From an uncultured Oscillospiraceae bacterium (lineage in GTDB: Bacteria; Bacillota; Clostridia; Oscillospirales; Oscillospiraceae), in the NCBI GenBank assembly GCA_934659475.1, contig CAKUHX010000028.1, positions 1 to 13,816 on the forward strand: a stretch of DNA of 13,816 nt. Direction: 5' to 3'. Below the pieces are notes generated by a model. It was not told where the DNA came from and did no database searches. It saw nothing but the letters and a program-made list of their open reading frames with translations. Position 1 is the first letter of the stretch. Each line of letters opens with the position of its first letter. This document shows, piece by piece, positions 7,129-13,776 of the stretch. Both the position numbers and the translations under genes were made by a program.

Positions 7129-8039
7129 ACCTGCGTCTCCTTCCGGTAGAGCGTATCCGCCAGCCGCAGCTCGTCCATGATGCCGGTGAACCAGTGCAGC
7201 TCACCCAGGAACTTCTGCCGCAGGCGGTCCACATCCGCTTTGCTCCTGCCCAGTTCGAAGAAGTCCCGGCCGGTCTTGACGGCGACGTGCAGCCTGCCGC
7301 CCCGCAGGAAGGCCATATAGACCTCGCCGCCGGCCTTGCCCGCCGCGCTCAGGATGTACTCCATCATATGGGGGGTGAGGAGGTAATACGCCTCCTGCGC
7401 GCTGGCGGCGGTGACGAGGAAGCGGCCGTTGAAAGCCGCGTTCTCCATCTCCACGCTGTCGTCTCTGTGCTGGCGGCGCAGGGCCTTGGCGTTTGCGGAA
7501 AGGTGCACCTGGCCGGAGAGCTCCTTGCCAAAGTCACACACCAGCCACTGACCCTTGAACACCTGTGTCTCCTCGTCCTTCCACTGCTGTGTCTCCTCAT
7601 CGTAGTGGGACGAAACGTTGTAGAGCTCCACATCGCTCAGCTCCACGTTTAGCCCCTTGTAGGTGCCCTTGACGTAGTCGCTGCCCCGGACGCCGCTGTA
7701 CTCAAAGGGGAATACCATGCCCGCGTCCTCGATCGACTTGCTGGGGAGACAGCCGAAGGGCTTATACTCCACGTTTTCAAACACCTCGTTCAGCGCGCCG
7801 CTGACAATATTATCCCCCAGCAGCTTTTTGAGCGCCTCGCCGTGCTTGCTCATCTGATAGCCGAACACGAAGGTCAGCACCAGGGTCACAACGGCGACCG
7901 GGGTCAGCTCCGCGGCAAACAGCAGTATCGTCCCCAGGCCAAAGGCGTAGGTCAGGAGTCTGAATACCGTACCTGCGCTGCGGTGGCCCCGCAGCGCCGC
8001 CTCCAGCTGTGTATTCGTCATGACCTGCTTTTCTTCCAC
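7125..8039 (-). CDS. DUF3137-family membrane protein, LemA partner (copy A)
   Basis: 304 aa from a GTG start at 8037-8039, chosen because GGAGGG stands 6-7 bases before it; an ATG six codons later lacks that site. Two membrane helices lie at about 26-43 and 46-63. The following soluble part resembles DUF3137 (PF11335): a beta-rich region with VFKGQWLVCDF near 155-165, NGRFLVTAASAQEAYYLLTP near 205-225, and a helical end. The biochemical role of DUF3137 is unknown; the family is often encoded beside LemA. Here it directly follows lemA (17-base gap) and overlaps the small membrane protein gene. A second, diverged DUF3137 gene lies on the other side of lemA. The shared blocks (FKG, F-x-VTA, LLTP-x-x-ME) show that the two are paralogues. 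Confidence 0.82.
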   Translation of the reverse strand: MEEKQVMTNTQLEAALRGHRSAGTVFRLLTYAFGLGTILLFAAELTPVAVVTLVLTFVFGYQMSKHGEALKKLLGDNIVSGALNEVFENVEYKPFGCLPSKSIEDAGMVFPFEYSGVRGSDYVKGTYKGLNVELSDVELYNVSSHYDEETQQWKDEETQVFKGQWLVCDFGKELSGQVHLSANAKALRRQHRDDSVEMENAAFNGRFLVTAASAQEAYYLLTPHMMEYILSAAGKAGGEVYMAFLRGGRLHVAVKTGRDFFELGRSKADVDRLRQKFLGELHWFTGIMDELRLADTLYRKETQV

Positions 8040-8056
8040 AACGATCCCTCCCTTTC

Positions 8057-8584
8057 TCAGAATGTCATTTTTACATCTTCCCGCTTATATCCCTCCGCGG
8101 CGAAAAACTCCTTGGGCTGCCGCCCTCCGGCCAGCAGCTTTGCCGGGAACAGGGCGATGGCCGTGTTATAGGCGGTGACGCTGGTGTTATACAGCCGCCG
8201 GGCTGCCTGCAGGTGCTCCTCGGCGTCCCGGATGCCCCGCTGCAGCTCGACGAACACCTGGCTGGAACGCAGCTCGGGGTAGCCCTCCGCCACGGCGAAG
8301 AGCTTGCCGCTGAGGAAGTCCATCTGCTGCTGGGCATCGTTCAGCTCCCCGATGCTCATGCCCCGGCGCAGGGCGATGACCCGTTCAAAAAGCTCCGTCT
8401 CGTGGGCCATATAGCCCTTGGCGGTGTCCAGCATTTTGGTGAGCATGTCATAGCGCTTGGTCAGGGCCACCTCCACGCCGGACAGCCCCTCCTGCACGCG
8501 GATCTCTTTTTTCTTAAAGCCATTTACCGTGTTGATGCACCAGATGGCGGCCAGCGCCAGAACGATCAGAAGGATGATGATCAT
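8057..8584 (-). CDS. lemA: LemA family protein
   Basis: 175 aa, close to the normal LemA length of about 185. One N-terminal membrane helix (residues 1-17), then a helical-bundle domain. Family hallmarks are visible: an early basic stretch after the helix (NGFKKKEIRVQEGLSGVEV), AEGYPELRSSQVF at about 98-110, and RRLYNTSVTAYNTAIALFP near 128-146. ATG at 8582-8584 follows GGAAAAGGA. LemA proteins are membrane-anchored and widespread; their function is not settled, though they are often beside membrane proteases or DUF3137 genes. Here lemA sits between two DUF3137 genes with gaps of 15 and 17 bases, which suggests a complex at the membrane. No htpX or TPM-domain gene, the other usual neighbours, is present in the window. 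Confidence 0.93.
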   Translation of the reverse strand: MIIILLIVLALAAIWCINTVNGFKKKEIRVQEGLSGVEVALTKRYDMLTKMLDTAKGYMAHETELFERVIALRRGMSIGELNDAQQQMDFLSGKLFAVAEGYPELRSSQVFVELQRGIRDAEEHLQAARRLYNTSVTAYNTAIALFPAKLLAGGRQPKEFFAAEGYKREDVKMTF

Positions 8585-8599
8585 ATTCCTTTTCCTTTC

Positions 8600-9547
8600 T
8601 CAGTCCCGCGCCGCGAAGAGCGCGGTGTTTTTCAGCAGCAGATCCAGGAAACGTCCCATCTCCTTCAGGGACGTGATATAGCTCCTCTGCAGGGCGTCCA
8701 GATCCCGCAGATCCACGCTGCTGGCCACGGAGGCAAAGCTGTAGTCCGTCTCGATGGTCAGGGAGAAGACGCGCCCCTCCCAGCAGAAGCCCGCGAGATG
8801 GCCCTCCACGCCGCCCTCCAGCGCTGTCAGCTGCTCCATGAACTGGGGCGTCAGCAGACAGAAGGCGTCCTGCTCCCGCTCCGCCGTGACGCAGAAATGG
8901 GCATTGAAGTCCCCGTTCTCCGTGACGATGCCCTGGGGGCTGTCCTCCGTCCGGGCATTGCCGCGAACGAGCCCGGAGGCGGCGACCCGGGTCTGGCACC
9001 GGATGACCACACCCTTGAACACCATGTCCTGACAGGTCCCCAGCCCCTCCTGCCCGCTGCCCCGCTCGTAGACATGATCCAGCCGCACATTGGCCGCGGA
9101 GAAGGACACGCCCCGGTGTGTCCCCTGGTGGAGGTCCTCCACCACGCACTCCTCCCACTTGCCGTCCAGCAGCCGGAACTGCTCTACGCAGGCCCGGTCG
9201 ATGGCCGGATCCGCTGTCCGCAGGTCGGGGCCGAAAGCCCGCTCCAGCTCCGCCCGGAAGAGATCGCCCATCTGCTCCTGCATCAGGGCCTTCAGCTTTT
9301 TCTGGGCCTCACGGCTGAGGAAGATGGCGCAGAAGAGGCCGCCGGAAAACAGCACCCCCGTCAGCACCGCCTTAAGGGCGGCGTCCTGCACTGCGAAATA
9401 GGAGATCAGCCCCCCGGCTATGCCCAGCAGGCCCAACCGGAGCCAGAGGGCGGCCGCCCCCTGATACCGTCCCAGCCGATGGGAGAGCTCCCTCTCGGTC
9501 AGTCTTTCCCCTCCGGCGGTATCAAGGTCATTTTGTCTTTTTTCCAT
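8600..9547 (-). CDS. DUF3137-family membrane protein, LemA partner (copy B)
   Basis: 315 aa; ATG at 9545-9547 after GAGGAAAGA. An N-terminal hydrophilic stretch of about 30 residues is followed by two membrane helices (about 34-52 and 58-77). A charged helix then leads to the beta-rich DUF3137-like domain. Blocks shared with copy A include MVFKGVV, NGDFNAHFCVTAERE, CLLTPQFMEQL and the TIETDYSFASV region near the end. Overall similarity to copy A is low, so the duplication is old and the two copies may form a heteromer around LemA (inference). The gene lies 10 bases after the large lipoprotein gene and 15 before lemA, within one minus-strand operon. The assignment rests on these motifs and on context; a profile search would be the direct test. 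Confidence 0.75.
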   Translation of the reverse strand: MEKRQNDLDTAGGERLTERELSHRLGRYQGAAALWLRLGLLGIAGGLISYFAVQDAALKAVLTGVLFSGGLFCAIFLSREAQKKLKALMQEQMGDLFRAELERAFGPDLRTADPAIDRACVEQFRLLDGKWEECVVEDLHQGTHRGVSFSAANVRLDHVYERGSGQEGLGTCQDMVFKGVVIRCQTRVAASGLVRGNARTEDSPQGIVTENGDFNAHFCVTAEREQDAFCLLTPQFMEQLTALEGGVEGHLAGFCWEGRVFSLTIETDYSFASVASSVDLRDLDALQRSYITSLKEMGRFLDLLLKNTALFAARD

Positions 9548-9557
9548 ATCTCTTTCC

Positions 9558-10877
9558 TCAGTAGCACAGGCTGAAATACAGGCTGCTGTATGGGTCCAGC
9601 GTGTCGATGTTCATGATCGCCTCCTCGGGCGAGATGCTGTCCAGCTGCATGCGTTTGGCGCTGTCCCGGTAGTTGTCCGGCTGGGCCTGGGCAGCAAAGA
9701 CCAGGCCGTCGTATTCCTCCGGGAGATAGACGGAGTAGCTCTTGGTCAGCACCTGGGCCCAGTCCCCCACGTTGTACTGCCAGTCGGTGGAATAGGTGAA
9801 TTCGATAAGGTAGCTGTTCCCCTGCCAGCTGACGGTGTGGAGATAGTAGTTGTCGCCGCGGCTGCTGTTGTTGTAGGAGGAGGCGGTGGTGAGCCACATG
9901 CCGGTATAGAAGTCATACAGCTCGCTGCCGGTGACGGTCATGTACTGCTGGTCAAAGTAGGGGATGGAACTGCCCGGGATGTAGCAGATGGCGTCGAAGT
10001 GCAGCTCCCGGATGCCGTCGTGGGTGTAGTCGCCGCTTTTGGTGATCTCCCAGTAACAGTCGCCGGTGCTGTAGCCGTCGCCAAGGCCGGAGTAGCTGCA
10101 AACGCCGTTCTCCAGCAGGAAGGTGCCCATCTCCACGCCGGCGTTCAGCCCCAGGCCGTTTCTCGTAAAGTACGGCTCGCTGGACTGGATGCCCTCCACG
10201 GGCAGAAGGGTGCCGCCGTTCACCGTGTCGATCAGGTCGCCGCTGACGGTGCGGTCCAGCTGCAGCACGTCGCCGCTGCCGTCGAAGTGGAGGGTCACGC
10301 CCGCCTCATCCGCCCACAGGGTGCCGTGATCGATGGTCTCGGACTGGTCGTTCAAAAACTCCCAGGTGGCGTCGCCGCAGATCCTGAGCCAGAGATCTTC
10401 GCCCTGATACTCCCACAGACCCACATAGCCAGAGAGCATATCATCGCCGCCGACCGTGACGGTGGACAGGTCCTCCCGGAACACATAGCGCTCCACCGGG
10501 TCCCAGATCCAGATCAGTTCTGTGGCGTCTCCGTTTTCATAGATGAAGCTCACCAGCACATCGCTCTCACCGTCGCCGTCCATATCGTCAAAGGAGATAG
10601 CGTTGAACGCCTGCTCCCCGTCAGGGATGGTCATGGGGAAGGACACGCTGTCAAACAGCACCTGCTCCGGCAGATCCCGGTAGAAGGCCGCGCTGCTCTC
10701 GCTCACTGTGACCAGCACATCCACGCTGTCGCCGCCGCGGGTGATGGTGCCGCTGCCCACAACGACCCCCGTGGCGCGCCAGTCGTCCCCCGCAATGTCG
10801 TCCGTTTTGCCGCAGGCCGTGCACAAAAGGCACAGCGCCAGCAGGATCCCGGCCAGAAGATGCCGCCGTTTCCTCAT
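9558..10877 (-). CDS. Large multi-domain lipoprotein of the LemA/DUF3137 cassette
   Basis: 439 aa; ATG at 10875-10877 after a strong AAGGAGGAG. Basic N-terminus, hydrophobic core, then CTAC-G with lipid-accepting Cys22; the -3 position is Cys rather than Leu, with Leu at -4, a slightly weak lipobox. Mature residues about 33-135 form a domain beginning WRATG and TITRGGD, with an Asp-rich loop DMDGDGESD at 98-106, like calcium-binding FG-GAP or EF-hand-type loops. The same domain, with the same layout, is the entire next lipoprotein (144 aa). A second domain (about 145-225, starting SGYVGLWEYQGEDLWL) resembles the repeats of the 254-aa lipoprotein. The rest (about 230-439) is Tyr- and Asp-rich and unrecognised. 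It is probably anchored on the outer face of the membrane; its function is unknown. Confidence 0.82.
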   Translation of the reverse strand: MRKRRHLLAGILLALCLLCTACGKTDDIAGDDWRATGVVVGSGTITRGGDSVDVLVTVSESSAAFYRDLPEQVLFDSVSFPMTIPDGEQAFNAISFDDMDGDGESDVLVSFIYENGDATELIWIWDPVERYVFREDLSTVTVGGDDMLSGYVGLWEYQGEDLWLRICGDATWEFLNDQSETIDHGTLWADEAGVTLHFDGSGDVLQLDRTVSGDLIDTVNGGTLLPVEGIQSSEPYFTRNGLGLNAGVEMGTFLLENGVCSYSGLGDGYSTGDCYWEITKSGDYTHDGIRELHFDAICYIPGSSIPYFDQQYMTVTGSELYDFYTGMWLTTASSYNNSSRGDNYYLHTVSWQGNSYLIEFTYSTDWQYNVGDWAQVLTKSYSVYLPEEYDGLVFAAQAQPDNYRDSAKRMQLDSISPEEAIMNIDTLDPYSSLYFSLCY

Positions 10878-10957
10878 ATCGCTCCTCCTTCTTCTCGCTC
10901 CGGGCCGGTCATGTGCCGGACGCCGGTCTGTTCCAGTGGTCCTCTGTTGGTTTTCAT
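10874..10957 (-). CDS. Possible 27-codon leader ORF before the large lipoprotein
   Basis: Within the 127-base gap, ATG at 10955-10957 opens a 27-codon frame that ends in a TGA overlapping the lipoprotein start as ATGA. The peptide is hydrophilic (begins MKTNRGPLEQTG, ends EREEGGAI) and carries the lipoprotein's ribosome site in its own coding sequence. The site before its ATG (AGAGAACGACC) is weak. The exact stop-start overlap is suggestive of coupling, but in GC-rich DNA such a short frame can arise by chance. Confidence 0.25.
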   Translation of the reverse strand: MKTNRGPLEQTGVRHMTGPEREEGGAI

Positions 10958-11004
10958 GGTCGTTCTCTGTTCACGCCCGCGCCGGCAGAGGGCCGTCATC
11001 CGCC

Positions 11005-11439
11005 TCAGGGCTCACGGGCCGTGCTGTCCCGGTAGAACCAGGAGTCATAGGGCTGATAGACATACCCGGCGCCCTCCTCCCACGTCCACACGATATAGGA
11101 CACGCTCATATCCCCGTGAGAGAGGAACACCTGCAGATCGCCGCTGCCGTCCCCGGTGAAGTCACTGAGGGAGACCTCGCCAAGCTCCCAGTCCTCATCG
11201 CGCAGCTCGCCGATGGGGAGCGCGGCGGTGTCCAGCAGCTGGTGCGTCTCATCATCGCGGTAGAGATAGACCGCCTTTCGGTCGTGGCAGACGCACACGG
11301 CGGTCTGCTCCCCCCCGCGCGTGACTGTGCCATAGGCGTCGACCACATTGGTGCCGCGCCATTTGCCGTCCGCGCTGCCGCAGGCGGTCAGGCTCACACA
11401 CAGGGCCAGGGCCGGGATCCGGGCCAAGAGGCTTCTCAC
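11005..11439 (-). CDS. Small lipoprotein, single-domain paralogue of the 439-aa lipoprotein
   Basis: 144 aa from GTG at 11437-11439, preferred because GAGGAGGGG stands directly before it and gives a clean signal peptide (MRSLLARIPALALCVSLTAC). An alternative GTG at 11461-11463, overlapping the previous stop, would add 8 residues but has a poorer site. Lipobox LTAC, lipid Cys20. The mature part begins WRGTN and TVTRGGE and carries the Asp-rich loop DFTGDGSGD at 93-101. This is the same arrangement as residues 33-135 of the neighbouring large lipoprotein (WRATG, TITRGGD, DMDGDGESD). It is thus a one-domain version of the larger protein. Calcium binding by the loop is possible; function is unknown. 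It lies 20 bases after the 254-aa lipoprotein gene. Confidence 0.78.
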   Translation of the reverse strand: MRSLLARIPALALCVSLTACGSADGKWRGTNVVDAYGTVTRGGEQTAVCVCHDRKAVYLYRDDETHQLLDTAALPIGELRDEDWELGEVSLSDFTGDGSGDLQVFLSHGDMSVSYIVWTWEEGAGYVYQPYDSWFYRDSTAREP

Positions 11440-11459
11440 GGCCCCTCCTCTCCGCGGGC

Positions 11460-12224
11460 TCACCCCACCCGCTGGTAGCAGTCGTACTCGCCGCCCCAGT
11501 ACAGAACATCCACATCTGCCAGAGTCATGTCGTACACCACGTCGTCAAACAGGGTGGAGCTGGCATAATAGGTGTCCGCCGCGTCAGGGTCGGCACTGAG
11601 GGTGCCGGAGTCCACCTCGTTCATGTCGCCGTCCCCGCCGGCCCGCTCATACAGGGTCCAGCTGCCGTACTGGTCGATCTCAAGCACACTGGGCGCGCCG
11701 GCCTCGCCGTCCAGATACCAGGTGCCCGTCAGGGCGGTAAAGTCGCCGTCCCCGATGTTTTCGCCCGGCAGGTCGCCGCTGGCCTTGGTGAAGGTGCCAA
11801 GAGAGTCCACATGGAGGGCCCCGCCCTCGTCCAGCCAGCTGTGGTGGGCCCAGCCGTCGAACTCGTTGTAGAAGTAGTCGGCGCTGTACTCCATCACCAG
11901 CTGGATATAGCCGCTGGCCGTAATATCGCCAGCGGTTTTATACAGGTCGAAGCGCACCTCATCACCGTCTTGGTCCTTCTCTACGATCAGTTCGCTGTCA
12001 TCCTCTCCGATCCAGGTGCCGCAGTACATGCCGTAGTCCACCAGCAGCCGATCGTCCTTCACCATGCCCTCGAAGGACTCCGGCGGGGTGTCGGCTTCGC
12101 CTGTGCTGCCGGAGCTGCTATCGTAGCTGCTGCCGTTGTTTCCGCTTTCGCTGCCGCAGGCCGCCAGCGTCAGACACAGGGCGGCGGCCAGGGCAAGGGC
12201 CAAATACTTTTTCCGGTTTTTCAT
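11460..12224 (-). CDS. Lipoprotein with beta-rich repeats
   Basis: 254 aa; ATG at 12222-12224 chosen, with GGAGG 8-9 bases upstream and a textbook lipoprotein signal (MKNRKKYLALALAAALCLTL, then AAC with lipid Cys23). The open frame extends 20 codons upstream but overlaps the end of the DUF2442 gene there. A Ser/Gly/Asn-rich tether (about 24-50) is followed by two similar beta-rich units, near 65-150 (YGMYCGTWIGEDDSELIV) and 170-250 (ALTGTWYLDG, SVLEIDQYGSWTLYER). The G-x-W start and D-x-x-G-x-W core recur in the large lipoprotein of the same operon. The fold may be lipocalin-like, which is inference. It is probably exposed on the outer face of the membrane, function unknown. It lies 22 bases after the DUF2442 gene. 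Confidence 0.82.
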   Translation of the reverse strand: MKNRKKYLALALAAALCLTLAACGSESGNNGSSYDSSSGSTGEADTPPESFEGMVKDDRLLVDYGMYCGTWIGEDDSELIVEKDQDGDEVRFDLYKTAGDITASGYIQLVMEYSADYFYNEFDGWAHHSWLDEGGALHVDSLGTFTKASGDLPGENIGDGDFTALTGTWYLDGEAGAPSVLEIDQYGSWTLYERAGGDGDMNEVDSGTLSADPDAADTYYASSTLFDDVVYDMTLADVDVLYWGGEYDCYQRVG

Positions 12225-12246
12225 CACTGTTCCCTCCAATTCTGAT

Positions 12247-12486
12247 CTAATGCTCCCGTTCCGCCATGGACAGTATCTCGTCATGGCTCATCTCCACATT
12301 TCCGAAGCGTACAAAAATGCCGTTGGTCACGGCACTGTTCCACACCTGCGGATCGGACAAGGGCTGAAAGCGGATCTTGTCCAAATAGGGCTTCATATCC
12401 AGCAGGAGCCGGCTGCCGGAGACGAAATCCACCTGCAGCATATGCTCAGGCAGGGGCGCTACAGCTGCAATATACCTTCGGTCCAA
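12247..12486 (-). CDS. DUF2442-like small protein, TTG start
   Basis: 79 aa from TTG at 12484-12486, picked because AAAGGAGGG lies 7-8 bases upstream. No ATG or GTG fits that site in frame, and an upstream ATG near 12522 has no ribosome site. The sequence fits the DUF2442 pattern (PF10387): an opening beta strand with a hydrophobic centre (RRYIAAVAPLPEHMLQVDF), a middle DMKPYLDKIRFQPLSD and an end VEMSHDEILSMA. No signal peptide or membrane helix; it is probably cytoplasmic. DUF2442 proteins are often paired with a DUF4160 protein, and some such pairs have been suggested to be toxin-antitoxin modules. No DUF4160 gene is beside this one. It is the first gene of the minus-strand lipoprotein/LemA group, after the terminator at 12568-12603. 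Its promoter would have to lie in the 80 bases between, where I find no convincing boxes. Confidence 0.78.
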   Translation of the reverse strand: MDRRYIAAVAPLPEHMLQVDFVSGSRLLLDMKPYLDKIRFQPLSDPQVWNSAVTNGIFVRFGNVEMSHDEILSMAEREH

Positions 12487-12567
12487 ACGTACACCCTCCT
12501 TTTCCCGTCGATCAGTTCCCGGTCCCATCTTGTGCCCACGGCGGAACGCGCAAAGGGGACCGGACAT

Positions 12568-12603
12568 AAAAAGATCCACCGTACAGATATTGTACGGTGG
12601 ATC
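12568..12603 (-). terminator. Intrinsic terminator of the decayed SLH gene
   Basis: A perfect 13-bp stem (12573-12585 with 12591-12603; arm GATCCACCGTACA) with a 5-base loop. On the minus strand it is followed by TTTTT (12568-12572). It lies about 70 bases after the stop of the SLH remnant and separates it from the DUF2442-to-LemA gene group. On the plus strand no T-run follows. Confidence 0.82.
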
Positions 12604-12674
12604 GAACCGGCCGACCATTAACCAATCGTTAGGTTTTTCGCCGGGAGGGGCCGGGCGCCCCGATCTTCGCCGCC

Positions 12675-13670
12675 TCAGACGGCCTTTTCGCACAGGCGCG
12701 TCAGGATCATGGCCATCTGGGCCCGGGTGGCCGCGCCCTTGGGGGCCAGGGCACCGGTGTCATTGCCGTCCATCAGGCCGCTGGCTTTGGCCCAGCTCAT
12801 AGTGGGGCGGGCGAAGGAGCTGATGGCGGCCTGGTCGGAGAAGCCGGTCAGGTCGGCGGAGGCGGACAGGTCTTAGCCCTTATACTGGGCGTAGCGGTAC
12901 AGGATGGCCGCCAGTTCCTCCCGGGTCACGGCCTGGCCGGGGGCAAAGCGCCCATCGCCATAGCCGCTGACGATCCCGTTGGCTGCCGCCCACGCGGCGG
13001 CCGTCTCATAGTAGCTGCCGGAGGGGACGTCGGAGAAGGGGCATCCGCACTCAGCTTGGACGAGGAGAAGAACACATAATTCGCGCTGCACAGGGCAGTG
13101 CCGCTGTAGACGGTGCTGCCGGAGCTGTCCTGAATGGAAAAGCTGCTGCCCTTTGCGGCCAGAGCGGAGGTGCCGCCGCCCATGGGCCCGCGGCCCATAC
13201 CGCCGATGGAGCCGAAGATGACGTAGGGCTGGGTGGCGCCGGACTTGATGCCGTTCTTGCCGTTGGCGGTGATGTTCAAAGTACCGGAGCCGCAGATGGT
13301 GACATCGGAGCCGTCCTTGCACTTGATGACGGCGTTCTCCGTGTTCTCGTTGTCGGGATAGCTGTCGTCGTTGCTCTGGGCGCTGTCGGTGAGGGTGTTG
13401 GTGGTCCCGCTGGCGGCCACGATGGTCACCTCACTGGACTTGTTGCAGGCGATGGGGGCGGTGTCGCTGCTGGTCAGGGTCAGGCCGTCCATCACCAGGG
13501 TGACGCCGGTGGTGCCCTTCTTGACGGTGATGGAGCCGTCGGCACAGCTGCCGGAGACGATATAGGTGCCGGAGTCCTGGATGGTCAGGTCAGTGCCGCT
13601 GATCTTATAGCCGGTGTAGCTGCCGTCCTCCGCGGCGATGCCGCTGTCGGAGTATGAATGACCTCCTTGT
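12675..13670 (-). pseudogene. Decayed Cthe_2159-type carbohydrate-binding protein with C-terminal SLH domains
   Basis: The remains of one surface protein are spread over two frames. From about 13670 to 13045 the translation matches the Cthe_2159-type carbohydrate-binding beta-helix family (PF14262): YTGYKISGTDLTIQDSGTYI, VTLVMDGLTLTSSDTAP, GSGTLNITANGKNGIKSG, then a Gly/Met-rich stretch and ANYVFFSSSKLSA. The middle is shorter than I expect for this family, so an internal deletion is likely. Near 13035-13060 the frame shifts, and SLH sequence continues (FSDVPSGSYYETAAAW, YGDGRFAPGQAVTREE). After AQYKG an in-frame TAA (12873-12875) breaks the last SLH domain, which otherwise runs on to TGA at 12675-12677. 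At the 5' end AAGGAGGT (13661-13668, reverse strand) is present, but no ATG, GTG or TTG follows at a usable distance and no signal peptide is encoded. Three independent lesions make this a pseudogene. The intact ancestor would have been a wall-bound sugar-binding protein. Confidence 0.85.
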
Positions 13671-13732
13671 GGTGTTTCGGTGTGGAACGGGGAAGTTCCG
13701 GTGCGGTCCCCCCTCGTGATGTGCCCATGATA

Positions 13733-13755
13733 GGCCGGCAGCCTGTATGCTGGCC
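13733..13755 (+). promoter_or_regulatory. Leader hairpin before the VTC-like gene
   Basis: GGCCGGCA (13733-13740) pairs with TGCTGGCC (13748-13755) in an 8-bp stem containing one G-U pair, with loop GCCTGTA. It ends 5 bases before AAGGAGG (13761-13767). A smaller GGAAC/GTTCC hairpin lies at 13684-13699. The stem could affect initiation at the adjacent site. I recognise no known RNA family and found no good promoter boxes upstream. Confidence 0.35.
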
Positions 13756-13776
13756 CCATAAAGGAGGTGTCCACAT

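Noticed and set aside
8213..9574. 453-codon plus-strand frame opposite lemA and DUF3137 copy B
   Set aside because: Low-complexity His/Gln/Pro-rich antisense translation without family resemblance, while the opposite strand has genes with good ribosome sites and close operon spacing.
9837..11159. 440-codon plus-strand frame opposite the large lipoprotein
   Set aside because: Val/Ala/His-rich shadow; the minus strand has a lipoprotein signal, a strong ribosome site and domain paralogy.
10708..11478. 256-codon plus-strand frame opposite the small lipoprotein
   Set aside because: Another antisense shadow that spans two lipoprotein genes and an intergenic gap; no ribosome site or recognisable domain.
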